A stretch of DNA of 64,000 nt from JAXDTI01 sp034090045 (GTDB lineage: Bacteria > Actinomycetota > Actinomycetes > Actinomycetales > Actinomycetaceae). The position numbers and the translations under genes were made by a program. The notes under the pieces were generated by a model. That model worked only from the letters and a program-made list of their open reading frames with translations. It had not been told where the DNA came from and did not search any database. Shown here piece by piece: positions 30,770-39,387 of the stretch; within the stretch, counting starts at the first letter, position 1; every line of letters starts with the position of its first letter. The stretch spans positions 1 through 64,000 of the forward strand of contig JAXDTI010000008.1 of assembly GCA_034090045.1 (NCBI GenBank). Direction: 5' to 3'.

Positions 30770-31501
30770 CTACTCCTTTGCGTCGTTACTAACCAGGGTA
30801 CCAATATCCTCGCCCATGAGTGCGGCAGTAACGTTCCCGGGTTCCGACATCGAAAAAATTCGCATATCTAGGTTGTTGTCCATGCAAAGTGAAAAAGCTG
30901 ACCCGTCAACTACTCGCAGGTTATGGGTGAGCGCCTCACTGTAGGTGAGGCGGTCATAGCGTTGCGCGGTGGGATCCTTTGCCGGGTCTGAAGTGTAGAC
31001 ACCATCGACACCTTTCTTGCCTACAAGTAGCTCGTCACAGTGGGTTTCAAGAGCGCGCTGCGCCGAGACCGTATCGGTTGAGAAAAACGGGATGCCAGCT
31101 CCGGCACCAAAGATAACTACCCGCCCCAACTCCATATGCCTGATGGCGCGCAGCGGGATATAGGATTCTGCGACCTGACGCATATCGATGGCTGTCTGTA
31201 CGCGAGCCTGAGCGCCTTGTTGTTCTAGTAAATCTTGGAGAGCAAGAGAGTTCATTACCGTGCCTAGCATCCCCATATAGTCTGCCCGCGCCCGATCCAG
31301 ACCGCGTTCGGATAGTTCAGCTCCTCGGAAAAAATTACCGCCGCCGACAACGATGGCAACTTCAACACCACGATCCACAGCGGCCCCTACCTGTGCCGCA
31401 ACATCGCTGATGACGTCGAGGTCTAGGCCTACTTCCCCACCTCCAAAAACTTCGCCGGAGAGCTTCAGCATAACCCGGCGACCCTTTTTGGCTGCCACCA
31501 T
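30770..31501 (-). CDS. pyrH: UMP kinase
   Basis: Hexameric bacterial UMP kinase of the amino-acid-kinase fold, making UDP for RNA, DNA and cell-wall precursors. The 243 residues show [11 protein letters not shown] (ATP phosphate lysine), [11 protein letters not shown], the [12 protein letters not shown] helix, [14 protein letters not shown] and VDGVYTSDP. It is preceded by AAAGGAGGAG. A hairpin terminator separates it from tsf, so it likely has its own promoter in the 45-base gap or depends on read-through. Confidence 0.96.
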   Translation of the reverse strand: MVAAKKGRRVMLKLSGEVFGGGEVGLDLDVISDVAAQVGAAVDRGVEVAIVVGGGNFFRGAELSERGLDRARADYMGMLGTVMNSLALQDLLEQQGAQARVQTAIDMRQVAESYIPLRAIRHMELGRVVIFGAGAGIPFFSTDTVSAQRALETHCDELLVGKKGVDGVYTSDPAKDPTAQRYDRLTYSEALTHNLRVVDGSAFSLCMDNNLDMRIFSMSEPGNVTAALMGEDIGTLVSNDAKE

Positions 31502-31548
31502 TAATCTCCTCCTTTGATTGCATCAATTCTATCGCCGGTTGATAAAGG

Positions 31549-31578
31549 AATGGCCCCGATTGTGGAATCGGGGCCATT
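31549..31578 (-). terminator. Intrinsic terminator after tsf
   Basis: A perfect 13-base-pair stem (31549-31561 with 31566-31578) closes a four-base loop in the short gap between tsf and pyrH. On the minus strand the stem is GC-rich in the middle and followed by CCTTTATC, a weak T stretch. Expected to terminate or attenuate rpsB-tsf transcription before pyrH. Confidence 0.8.
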
Positions 31579-31586
31579 CGGTACTA

Positions 31587-32417
31587 TCAGGCACCAACAT
31601 GGAAGCGGGCGAAACCCAACACCTTTCCGCCGGTCGCTTCAACCATTTTACCGATTGTGGTCTTCGGATCTTTGGAGAAAGGCTGATCCAGCAGCACAAC
31701 TTCTTTATAAAACCCGGTTAACCGCCCGGCTACAATCTTGTCGAGCATTTTTTCCGGTTTTCCTTCCGCGCGGGTGATTTCCTCCAGCTGGGTTTTCTCT
31801 TTATCCAGAACCTCGGCAGGAACAGAATCACGATCCAGGTACTCCGGATTCGCAAAAGCAATATGGAGCGCAATATCATGTGCTACACCTGAGGCAGCGG
31901 CATCGGTGGCCACCATAACGCCAATCTGGGGCGGCAAATCCGGATTTGAGCGGTGCAGATACAAAGACACGTCATCACCGGAAATTCTAGTGAGCTTGCT
32001 TACTTCGACCTTTTCGCCGACCAGAGCTCCCATAGACTCTACCAAATCCTTAACGGACTCCTCGCCTGCGGCAGCCGCCAAGAGTTCCGCTAGCGTGCCA
32101 GCCTGGGAAGCTAACGCTGCATCCATAACCTGATCTGCAAAGTCAATGAATTTTTGGTTCTTCGCTACGAAGTCGGTTTCAGAATTGATCTCAATCATGA
32201 TCCCGGTCTTCGTGGTACCGTCTTCAATAACTTTTGCGACAATCAGGCCGGCGTTGGCGCTGCGCCCTTCACGCTTCGACACTTTCTGCTGTCCGGCGAG
32301 GCGAATAATCTTCATTGCCTCTTCTTTGTCACCATTTGCCTCTTCCAAGGCCTTTTTTACGGTGGACAGACCAGCGCCGGTCAGCTCGCGCAGTTCCTTA
32401 ATATCTGCCAGTGACAT
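31587..32417 (-). CDS. tsf: Elongation factor Ts
   Basis: Guanine-nucleotide exchange factor for EF-Tu. The 276 residues begin with the UBA-like domain (IKELRELTGAGLSTVKKALE), followed by the signature ETDFVAKNQKF that inserts next to the EF-Tu nucleotide site, and two dimerisation-type core subdomains. It follows rpsB by 12 bases, the universal order. Confidence 0.97.
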   Translation of the reverse strand: MSLADIKELRELTGAGLSTVKKALEEANGDKEEAMKIIRLAGQQKVSKREGRSANAGLIVAKVIEDGTTKTGIMIEINSETDFVAKNQKFIDFADQVMDAALASQAGTLAELLAAAAGEESVKDLVESMGALVGEKVEVSKLTRISGDDVSLYLHRSNPDLPPQIGVMVATDAAASGVAHDIALHIAFANPEYLDRDSVPAEVLDKEKTQLEEITRAEGKPEKMLDKIVAGRLTGFYKEVVLLDQPFSKDPKTTIGKMVEATGGKVLGFARFHVGA

Positions 32418-32429
32418 TTGGGTTCTCCC

Positions 32430-33596
32430 TCACTTCTCGTCGTTTTCGGTGGCTGCCTCAGTGGCGGGGGCATCTACCTGTGCCTTCTTAGCTGCCGCTT
32501 TCTTCACCGGAGCTTTCTTCGCTGCCGATTTCTTCGCCGTGGTTTTCTTTTTGTTTTCCTCAGCTGCAGATTCATCCATTGCCGAAGCAGCATCATCGGT
32601 ATTCTTCACGGCTGCTTTCTTTGCTGCCGATTTCTTTGCCGGAGCTTTCTTTGCTGCCGGTTTCTTCGCTGCCGGTTTCTTCGCCGGAGCTTTCTTAACA
32701 GTAGTCTTCTTCTCGGAGACCTCCTCTGCAGGAGCTTCCTCAGATGCAGTGTTGTGTTCCTCAACCGATGTTGCAGTCTTTACTTCAGCGACAGGCTCTG
32801 AGGCGGTGTCACCGCCAGAAAGTAACTCACGTTCCCAATCGGCCAGTGGCTCAGCCTCGACGGTCTCGACCTCGCCCTCAGCATTCTTCTTCGTCTGTTT
32901 CGCCTGTGAACGCTCAATGAGTCCCTGCGCACACGCATCGGCGATAATCCTGGTCAGGATAGTGACAGAACGGATAGCATCATCATTTCCGGGAATCGGG
33001 TAGTCAACCTCTTCAGGATCACAGTTGGTGTCCAGGGTGGCAACCACCGGAATGTTAAGCTTCCGAGCCTCTGCCACAGCCAGGTGCTCCTTGATGGTAT
33101 CAACAACCCACACAGCGGAAGGCAGTCGATCCATGTCGCGGATACCTCCGAGTGAACGCGACAGCTTATCTTTTTCGCGTCGCATGATGAGCAGCTCTTT
33201 CTTCGTACGACCAGAACCAGCCGTGTCGTCAAAATCAATCTGCTCAAGTTCCTTGAGACGCTGGATACGTTTCGACACGGTATGGAAGTTAGTGAGCATA
33301 CCACCCAACCAGCGCTGATCCACATAGGGCATACCTACGCGCTGCGCCTGCTCCCGTACGCTGTCTTGAGACTGCTTTTTCGTGCCAACGAAAAGGATGG
33401 AACCACCATGCTTGACGGTATCTTTCACAAAATCGTAGGCTTTGTCGATACCCTCGATGGTCTGGCGCAGGTCAATAATGTAGATTCCGTTGCGTTCATT
33501 GAGGATATAGGGTTTCATTTTCGGGTTCCAGCGCCGAGTCTGGTGACCGAAGTGCACACCGTTCTTCAGCAGCTGGGACATGGTTACAACAGCCAT
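32430..33596 (-). CDS. rpsB: 30S ribosomal protein S2 with a long Lys/Ala/Pro C-terminal tail
   Basis: The first ~235 residues are ordinary S2 ([20 protein letters not shown] at the start, [12 protein letters not shown] and [14 protein letters not shown] within), which sits on the 30S head-body junction. The remaining ~150 residues are an extension: an acidic stretch, then repeats of KKAPAKK/AAKK type resembling the basic tails of histone H1-like and mycobacterial HupB proteins, ending acidic. Total 388 residues against about 250-300 usual. The tail is encoded by imperfect repeats. It may bind RNA or DNA nonspecifically; that is inference. Confidence 0.96.
   Translation of the reverse strand: MAVVTMSQLLKNGVHFGHQTRRWNPKMKPYILNERNGIYIIDLRQTIEGIDKAYDFVKDTVKHGGSILFVGTKKQSQDSVREQAQRVGMPYVDQRWLGGMLTNFHTVSKRIQRLKELEQIDFDDTAGSGRTKKELLIMRREKDKLSRSLGGIRDMDRLPSAVWVVDTIKEHLAVAEARKLNIPVVATLDTNCDPEEVDYPIPGNDDAIRSVTILTRIIADACAQGLIERSQAKQTKKNAEGEVETVEAEPLADWERELLSGGDTASEPVAEVKTATSVEEHNTASEEAPAEEVSEKKTTVKKAPAKKPAAKKPAAKKAPAKKSAAKKAAVKNTDDAASAMDESAAEENKKKTTAKKSAAKKAPVKKAAAKKAQVDAPATEAATENDEK
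32481..32715 (-). repeat. Imperfect tandem coding repeats in the rpsB tail
   Basis: The DNA encoding the S2 tail is made of short imperfect units (about 15-30 bases) specifying KKAPAKK, KKPAAKK and KKSAAKK. The units differ at third positions and are interrupted by an Asp/Glu/Ser-rich stretch near the middle. Such DNA is prone to length change between strains. Confidence 0.75.
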
Positions 33597-33929
33597 GCTT
33601 CTTTTCCTTTCCGCACGCTAACGCGCGCGAATCAGGGGTTCGGCAAATTCAAAGCCGACCCTACTCGGTTAATGCCAGCCCGGAGCCGGTTCCCGGCACC
33701 CACGAAAGGACCGCCGCCCGGAACCGCCAAAATGCCGAGCCTGAAGTCACCTGCGGAACACTCCGCAAGCGCTGGTACAAGTTTAACGAAAAAACAACAG
33801 CTCCCCAAAAAATAGATAATCCCAGGTGAAATGAGACCACGGTACCAACAACAGCGAATATAAAACAGCCTTTCCACAGATTAAAGCATCGCACTTCCAG
33901 TACCGCTCCTGCCGGGCAATAATCAAAAA
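33597..33929. promoter_or_regulatory. Divergent rpsB / M23-like gene region with rpsB leader
   Basis: No gene is evident in these 333 bases. For rpsB (minus), a weak promoter candidate has TTTAAT (33880-33885) and TATATT (33857-33862) with a 17-base spacer, implying a leader of about 250 bases. Near the rpsB start the leader can form a hairpin (33636-33644 with 33654-33661, one bulge), and GC-rich inverted segments lie around 33688-33730. For the + strand gene, AATAAT ends six bases before the ATG at 33930 with no ribosome-binding site, suggesting a leaderless transcript. Confidence 0.35.
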
Positions 33930-34424
33930 ATGCGATGGATAGCGATACGATACCTGACCGGCGCGGCACTTGCAGCACTGTTAGCGCCAATACTAACTGC
34001 CGCTGACATAACGGGCACTGCCGTCCCGGCAGCTGGTATCGAAGTGGACTACGATTGGCCAACATCCCATCCGGTAGAGTTAGTAAAAGCCTATGATCCG
34101 CCATTGCAGCCCTGGCAACGCGGACATCGCGGCGTAGATTTGCGACAGCCGACGGGCAGCCCGGTATTCGCTATGGCACCCGGTCAGGTTAGCACAGCCG
34201 GAGAAATCGCCGGGAAACAGGTCGTTGCTATAACTCACGCTGACGGTATAAGAACCACCTACGAACTGGTTGAACCGTGCGTATCGGTGGGTGAGATGGT
34301 CTCAGGTGGGGACAGGATTGGCACCCAGATCTCTTCGGTGCTGAATCTCGGGGCAAAAGTGTCAGCTGACGAATACCGCAACCCGCTGGCGCTGATATAC
34401 GGGTATCCAGTATTGAATGAATGA
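33930..34424 (+). CDS. Exported M23/LytM-like domain protein, probably degenerate
   Basis: A 164-residue protein with a signal-peptide-like N-terminus (basic MRWIAIR, then a hydrophobic run to about residue 25) and a small M23-type beta domain: GHRGVDLRQPTGSPVFAMAPG, QVVAITHADGIRTTYE and the ending NPLALIYG. M23 endopeptidases cut peptidoglycan cross-links using His and Asp (HxxxD, here HRGVD) plus a later HxH pair. The actinobacterial homologue next to rpsB has a CLHWG-type motif there; this protein reads SVLNLGAK, so the last metal-ligand histidine appears to be Asn. It may be a non-catalytic LytM regulator. The position beside rpsB is conserved. Confidence 0.72.
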   Translation: MRWIAIRYLTGAALAALLAPILTAADITGTAVPAAGIEVDYDWPTSHPVELVKAYDPPLQPWQRGHRGVDLRQPTGSPVFAMAPGQVSTAGEIAGKQVVAITHADGIRTTYELVEPCVSVGEMVSGGDRIGTQISSVLNLGAKVSADEYRNPLALIYGYPVLNE

Positions 34425-34431
34425 GCGCAAA

Positions 34432-35367
34432 TCATGCTCGCGGATGAGCCTGCTGATAGGCGTTCAACAGGCGGTTTCGTGAAACGTGCGTGTAACGCTG
34501 AGTTGTCGCCAACGAGGTGTGCCCGAGGAATTCCTGAACCATGCGCAGATCTGCTCCGTGGTCGAGCATGTGCGTGGCGGCGCAGTGCCGCAGGTCATGC
34601 GGGGAAATGCTGCGCACCCCGGCGGCTGAAGTTAAACGCAGCAGCGAATCACGCACCACCCTGCTGTCGATACGTTTACCGTGTTTACCGAGGAACAGCG
34701 CCCCGGTTGTTTTAGGGGTAGTCAGTCGCGGGCGAGCCTGAGTCAGATATCTGTCGAGAGCCGCGAGCGCCACCTCCCCGACCGGTATGCGCCGTTCCTT
34801 GTTGCCTTTACCGATGACTGAAATCACTCGGGAACCAACATCTTGGACGTTAAGGCTGACGAGTTCGGAAATCCGCATCGCAGTTGCATAGAGCATCTCG
34901 AATATCGCCCAGTCGCGAATCGCTGCCGGATCGCCACTTTCTGCCTGTTCTCGGGCAGTGTCGAGTAGTTTACCTACATTCTCTTCACTGAGTACCCGCG
35001 GCAGGGTCTGATCAGGTGTCGGAGAATGCAGTCGAGCAGCAAAATCCGGTACTTTTCGACTGGATGCATACCAGCGACTGAATGAACGCAGACAGGCGGT
35101 ACGACGAGCCAAGCTGGAACGCGATACTCCCGAAGATAACTGGTCAGAGAGCCAATACCGGGCAGTTTCGAGAGAATCAATAGTGCGAGAATGCTGCTGA
35201 GCGTACCCCATATACGCGTTTAAATCAGAGGTGTAGGCTGTTACGGTATTCATTGACAGCCCGCGTTCCCGGAGCATATATTTCGCAAATCCCGCTATAA
35301 GGTCTTTATTCTCCGGATTTAACTCGTTGTTTTCACTGCTTGGCGCGTCGCCATTTTTGACCTTCAT
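34432..35367 (-). CDS. xerC: Tyrosine recombinase XerC
   Basis: Chromosome-dimer resolution recombinase acting at dif with XerD and FtsK. About 311 residues: an N-terminal SAM-like core-binding domain (FAKYMLRERGLSMNTVTAY) and a catalytic domain with the Arg in ATAMRISEL, the Lys in KGNKERRIPV, HDLRHCAATHML (His, Arg), GHTSLATTQRYTHV (His, nucleophilic Tyr). The ATG at 35367 has GGGGAGGG upstream; the gene overlaps dprA by 35 bases. Its place in the dprA-comM cluster marks it as housekeeping, not an integrase. Confidence 0.93.
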   Translation of the reverse strand: MKVKNGDAPSSENNELNPENKDLIAGFAKYMLRERGLSMNTVTAYTSDLNAYMGYAQQHSRTIDSLETARYWLSDQLSSGVSRSSLARRTACLRSFSRWYASSRKVPDFAARLHSPTPDQTLPRVLSEENVGKLLDTAREQAESGDPAAIRDWAIFEMLYATAMRISELVSLNVQDVGSRVISVIGKGNKERRIPVGEVALAALDRYLTQARPRLTTPKTTGALFLGKHGKRIDSRVVRDSLLRLTSAAGVRSISPHDLRHCAATHMLDHGADLRMVQEFLGHTSLATTQRYTHVSRNRLLNAYQQAHPRA

Positions 35368-36466
35368 GCACAACCCTCCCCTGCATAACGAGCTGCCCGA
35401 GATATGCGCCGGTGCGCTCCAGTGAATACCCGGCTTTTGTCGCAATTCTATCCAGCGTACTAGCTGTTTTCAGTGGCAACGCCGCCCATACCCTGTCTAG
35501 TTCTGGTTCAACGGGTCTGTATTTCGGTAACGGGAGCTGATCCAGGGGAGTCAATAACTCTGCCACCTCGGCGGCGTTCGTAACGAGTTGCGCCCCGGAA
35601 CGAATCAACTCATTGCATCCCACTGACTGGGGTGAACGCACAGAACCGGGTACTGCACACAGAATCCTGCCGAGTTCCCGCGCGTGTTTAGCGGTATTGA
35701 GAGCGCCTGAGCTGCTCGCCGCCTCCACTATCACAGTCGCCTGAGCGAATGCGGCAATCATTCGGTTGCGAGCGAGGAACCTCCAGCGGCTGGGAGAATA
35801 GCCGGGCGGGTACTGCGAAACCACTGCTCCAGTATTTGCAACCTGGGTAATCATTTCCGAAGAAGCCGCCGGATAGAACTTGTGAAGACCTCCAGCCATG
35901 ACGGCGAGTGGCGGAGTATCAGCAGACAGCGCCCCTGAATGGGCAGCAGAATCGATACCGTAGGCTCCGCCGGAAACCACACAGTAGCCTTTCTGAGATA
36001 ACTCCGCACCCAGCTGGGCAGCAACTGAGCGCCCATACTGGCTACAGGCTCTGGATCCAACCACCGCGACCATAGGTTGCAGCGGGATCCGACCGCGCAC
36101 CCATATTCCCCAGGGACTTTCGCCGGGAACCGTATCCAATATCTCCGGCCAGCCCTCATCTCCCTGAGCCAGGAAACCTATACCGAGATCTGCGGCTTGT
36201 AGACATATCGTTTCCGGATTGTTTTTATGTAACCTAAGCCGCCAAGCGGAAAGTGCGTCTTGATATTTCTCAAACCCGGCAGGCAACGTGGCATTCGATT
36301 TAACCCAGGCATAGGACTCGGCTGCACCCATATGGGCGATCAGCATAGCGGCGAGTTTGTCTGTAGGTTCAGCAAGTACCGTCCAAGCCGCAGCCGCAAA
36401 ACGTTCATCATCGCTTCGATCAGGTGCGGGCGCTTGCTCAATAACCGGTTGTTTAACTCTCGACAT
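35333..36466 (-). CDS. dprA: DNA-processing protein DprA
   Basis: Binds incoming single-stranded DNA and loads RecA during natural transformation; kept in many non-competent species. The 377 residues include the Rossmann-like core: AVVGSRACSQYGRSVAAQLG, VVSGGAYGIDSAAHSGAL, PPGYSPSRWRFLARNRMIAA and GALNTAKHARELGR. The C-terminal winged helix (TASTLDRIATKAGYSLERTGAYL) is the DML1-like domain. The ATG overlaps the comM stop by one base (TAATG). Confidence 0.94.
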   Translation of the reverse strand: MSRVKQPVIEQAPAPDRSDDERFAAAAWTVLAEPTDKLAAMLIAHMGAAESYAWVKSNATLPAGFEKYQDALSAWRLRLHKNNPETICLQAADLGIGFLAQGDEGWPEILDTVPGESPWGIWVRGRIPLQPMVAVVGSRACSQYGRSVAAQLGAELSQKGYCVVSGGAYGIDSAAHSGALSADTPPLAVMAGGLHKFYPAASSEMITQVANTGAVVSQYPPGYSPSRWRFLARNRMIAAFAQATVIVEAASSSGALNTAKHARELGRILCAVPGSVRSPQSVGCNELIRSGAQLVTNAAEVAELLTPLDQLPLPKYRPVEPELDRVWAALPLKTASTLDRIATKAGYSLERTGAYLGQLVMQGRVVHEGQKWRRAKQ

Positions 36467-37980
36467 TACAATCCTTCCCCGTGGATATTGAATGCAGCTC
36501 CCAGATCATTGCCATCCGGGCTGGTAGCGCCACGCAAATCGGCGATAGTGAGAGCTAAACGCATGGTTTTCACAGCACCCCTCATAGATAGAACGCGTTT
36601 CTCGACAGCATCATCTAACTGAGATAACAAACGTGGAGATAACAGTCCTCGCAGATACTTCCCCGGAGCCTGACCGTTGAGGTTCCATGCCTCATCACGA
36701 TAGCGTTGCGCCGCTTGCTGACGGGCATTGCGAACCCGCTCGGCTGCCTTGGACGTGTCAAGCGGGTCAGTGTCTGCAAGCAGATCACCGCGACTCGGTA
36801 CCGTTATCGGACAGGTGATGTCTATACGATCCAGGAGCGGACCGGAGAGCCTGCTCAAGTATCTTTGTTTTATATAGGGGCTGCAGGTGCAGTCGTTTAA
36901 TTTTCCACATGGGCAGGGGTTAGCAGCGAGAACCAGTTGAAAACGTGCAGGATAGGTTACGGCACCCGCCGAGCGATATATGGTTATTTCTCCGCTTTCC
37001 AGGGGTTCACGTAGCGAATCCAAAATCCGGGGAGAGAACTCCGGTGCCTCGTCGAGAAACAGAACCCCGTTGTGAGCCAGAGAGACCGCTCCCGGGCGCG
37101 CCAAGCCGGCACCTCCCCCAACCAGAGAAGGTTGCGAGGCACTGTGATGCGGAGCGATAAAAGGTGCCTGCCGTATCAACTGTGGTTTGCGCAATTCACC
37201 TGCAAGCGAATGAATCGCCGTGGATTCCATGGCTTCGGCCTCAGTCAATTGTGGCAGTATCCCAGGTAGCCTGCGTGCCAACATGGTTTTACCCGCACCC
37301 GGATCACCGATATAGAGGAGATGGTGACCACCGGCTGCGGCCACCTGCAAAGCCCATTTCGCCTGTTCCTGACCTCTCACATCCGCTAGGTCAACACCGT
37401 CATCCTGTGGCGGAAGCGAATCGAATTGTGTATCCGAGGGCGGAACCGGCCAGTCGTCATATTTTGCAAAACCTATATCTGACAACAACTCGGCCAAATG
37501 TGAGTAACCAGATACTCTCATACCGCTGATCAGCTGTGCTTCACTGAGGTTTCCGCGCGGCACTATCGCGTTACGAAAACCTAGCTCATGGGCAGCCAAA
37601 ATCCTCGGTAAAACACCCTTTACCGGACGAATTTCCCCAGTAAGACCGAGTTCTCCTATCACTACTGTCTCGGCGAGTGAAGCACATAGGCTGGGAACCA
37701 TACCGGCAACTATCGACAGGGCTATTGCCACGTCAAAACCTGACCCCATTTTGGGCATATCAGCAGGCGATAGGTTGATTGTGTACCTGGTAGATCCCAG
37801 CGGCATTTGAATGCTCGAAAGCGCGGCGCGTACCCGTTCTCTGGCCTCCCGCAATGAGGTATCGCCGTGGCCTACAATAGTTATCCCAGGTAGCGAATCT
37901 GAAGTGTGGGTTTCGACTGTTATCAGGGTACCCGCTATGCCGCTGAGCGCTATTGCCTTCGCTATCCCGACTCGACTCAT
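36466..37980 (-). CDS. ComM/YifB-family Mg-chelatase-like AAA+ ATPase
   Basis: A 504-residue ring helicase family member that promotes branch migration during integration of transforming DNA (ComM). Order: N-terminal Lon-protease-like domain (LPGITIVGHGDTSLREARERV, degenerate for proteolysis), Walker A GDPGAGKTMLARRLPG, Walker B VLFLDEAPEF, and a four-cysteine-type insertion ANPCPCGKLNDCTCSP. The C-terminal domain follows. The ATG at 37980 forms an ATGA overlap with the yraN stop. Its role is inferred from comM-dprA adjacency. Confidence 0.92.
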   Translation of the reverse strand: MSRVGIAKAIALSGIAGTLITVETHTSDSLPGITIVGHGDTSLREARERVRAALSSIQMPLGSTRYTINLSPADMPKMGSGFDVAIALSIVAGMVPSLCASLAETVVIGELGLTGEIRPVKGVLPRILAAHELGFRNAIVPRGNLSEAQLISGMRVSGYSHLAELLSDIGFAKYDDWPVPPSDTQFDSLPPQDDGVDLADVRGQEQAKWALQVAAAGGHHLLYIGDPGAGKTMLARRLPGILPQLTEAEAMESTAIHSLAGELRKPQLIRQAPFIAPHHSASQPSLVGGGAGLARPGAVSLAHNGVLFLDEAPEFSPRILDSLREPLESGEITIYRSAGAVTYPARFQLVLAANPCPCGKLNDCTCSPYIKQRYLSRLSGPLLDRIDITCPITVPSRGDLLADTDPLDTSKAAERVRNARQQAAQRYRDEAWNLNGQAPGKYLRGLLSPRLLSQLDDAVEKRVLSMRGAVKTMRLALTIADLRGATSPDGNDLGAAFNIHGEGL

Positions 37981-38336
37981 GGCAGCACCCCTTTGAGGTG
38001 ACGCACTCGGGGCTGCCCCGAACCGCTGGTATCTACACCGATAACATCCAAGCGAGGGATTTGATGCGGATTCGAGGCGCAATACCGCAACGCCAAGTGT
38101 CTCATCTTACGGTATTTACGAGCCGTTATTGCCGCAAACGGCCCGCCCGCTCCCCTGGTCGAACGAGTTTTTACCTCTATAAAGGCGGTATGCAAGCCGC
38201 TGGGGTCCTGAGCAATAATGTCGATTTCACCCTCGCGACCGAAACGCCAATTGCGTTCAATAATCTGGTATCCCTGGTTTTCCAGCAGTTGAGCGGCGAG
38301 TTTTTCTCCGAACCTTCCCAGCTCTTTCGTGTCCAT
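37977..38336 (-). CDS. UPF0102 endonuclease-fold protein YraN
   Basis: A 119-residue PD-(D/E)xK nuclease-fold protein of the YraN family. Motifs: GRFGEKLAAQLLENQGYQII, GEIDIIAQD (acid), FIEVKTRS (E-x-K). Family members accompany comM/dprA and rnhB across bacteria; a role in handling transforming or repair DNA is suspected, not shown. The 109 bases upstream to the DUF2469 stop hold no further gene. Confidence 0.88.
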   Translation of the reverse strand: MDTKELGRFGEKLAAQLLENQGYQIIERNWRFGREGEIDIIAQDPSGLHTAFIEVKTRSTRGAGGPFAAITARKYRKMRHLALRYCASNPHQIPRLDVIGVDTSGSGQPRVRHLKGVLP

Positions 38337-38445
38337 GTCTCCAGGTTAGGAGGGCACCTGGACGCTTAGAAACAGCGAAAGAAAAACCGGTAAATAACGG
38401 ATTTATTTGTCATTGTTGAAACATCTGACACCGCTTGAACTGCGA

Positions 38446-38748
38446 CTATTCAATTGTGATGTCCTGTTTGGCGAGTTCTTCAACATTCACATCCCGGTAG
38501 GTTATTACCTTAGCTTTGTTTACGAAACGGGAAGGGCGGAACACATCCCAAACCCATACATCTTCCATCTCTAACTCATAGAGAGCATCGGCACCGTGTA
38601 CCTGCGGAGTGACTTTTACCCGGTTGGCGAGATAGAAACGACGCTCGGTTTCAACAACGTAGCGAAATAGTTTCACTACATCTCGGTATTCCCGAACCAA
38701 TTGCATCTCCAGGTCACTTTCGAAAGAGTCGATGTCCTGTTCGCCCAC
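38446..38748 (-). CDS. DUF2469 family protein
   Basis: A 100-residue protein of the actinobacterial DUF2469 family. It is acidic at the N-terminus (DIDSFESDLEMQLVREYRDV) with central VVETERRFYLANRV and a VWVWDVFRPSRFVNKAKV block. No membrane segment or known catalytic motif. It sits between rnhB and yraN as in mycobacteria and streptomycetes. Function unknown. Confidence 0.88.
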   Translation of the reverse strand: MGEQDIDSFESDLEMQLVREYRDVVKLFRYVVETERRFYLANRVKVTPQVHGADALYELEMEDVWVWDVFRPSRFVNKAKVITYRDVNVEELAKQDITIE

Positions 38749-38756
38749 TGCTCCTC

Positions 38757-39377
38757 CTATATCAGCTTGAATGAACGCCTATGCTGCTCCCCCGGTCCGA
38801 GTGCTACAATCGCCGCTCGGTGAGCGCGGGTGCCGTAGCCCTTGTGTGCTGCGAACCCGTATCCGGGGTCAGGCAGTTTCGACATATAGGTGTCTCTATT
38901 AACTTTAGCCGCTACCGATGCTGCCGCCACAATAGCACATTCACTGTCGGCTTTTACCCTGGTTATGACCGGGCACGAAACCTGTGGAACACCAGCTAAC
39001 CAGTTGTGCGACCCATCGAGGATTATCACGTCAGGTTTTAATCCCTCATCGGCGAGCTGCTCTAAGGCGCGAGTCCCAGCGAGTTTTAAACCCGTAACTA
39101 TTCCCATCTCGTCGATTTCACTGGCGGAAGCATATCCCACCCGGTAGTTGCACCAGTGTTTGAGCTGCGGTAGCAGTGTCGTGCGACGTGTCGCTGAGAG
39201 CAGTTTTGAGTCGCGCAATCCTTCGGGAGGTGCCCCAGCATTCTCGCCACGCAATGCAACGCCCACTGCAACCGGACCGGCTAATGCTCCACGACCAACC
39301 TCGTCCACGCCAGCTATCAGTTGATACTTCTCAAAAAGGGTGTCCTCAAAGCACGTGGTGGCGTCAGCGAACCTCAT
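38757..39377 (-). CDS. rnhB: Ribonuclease HII
   Basis: Removes RNA primers and single misincorporated ribonucleotides from DNA. About 206 residues with the DEDD motif: AGVDEVGRGALAGPV (Asp, Glu), LDGSHNWL (Asp) and KADSECAIVAAASVAAKVNRD (Ser/Asp). The start at the ATG at 39377 lies ten bases after the lepB stop but without a ribosome-binding site, so translational coupling is likely. Confidence 0.95.
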   Translation of the reverse strand: MRFADATTCFEDTLFEKYQLIAGVDEVGRGALAGPVAVGVALRGENAGAPPEGLRDSKLLSATRRTTLLPQLKHWCNYRVGYASASEIDEMGIVTGLKLAGTRALEQLADEGLKPDVIILDGSHNWLAGVPQVSCPVITRVKADSECAIVAAASVAAKVNRDTYMSKLPDPGYGFAAHKGYGTRAHRAAIVALGPGEQHRRSFKLI

Positions 39378-39387
39378 GGATAATCGC

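Noticed and set aside
32481..32715. Short-period DNA repeats that could suggest a CRISPR or VNTR
   Set aside because: Units vary at third positions, keep the frame and lie inside rpsB; no spacer structure.
32146..33003. A 285-residue + strand frame rich in Phe/Ala
   Set aside because: It is the antisense of the repeated KKxPAKK tail and C-terminal part of rpsB; composition reflects the repeats, with no ribosome-binding site.
33661..34104. A minus-strand 147-residue frame overlapping the M23-like gene
   Set aside because: It is antisense to the M23-like gene and its promoter; the + strand product has a signal peptide and domain match.
34432..35367. Tyrosine recombinase as an integrase of a mobile element
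   Set aside because: It lies in the conserved xerC-dprA-comM cluster, with no attachment site repeats or cargo genes.
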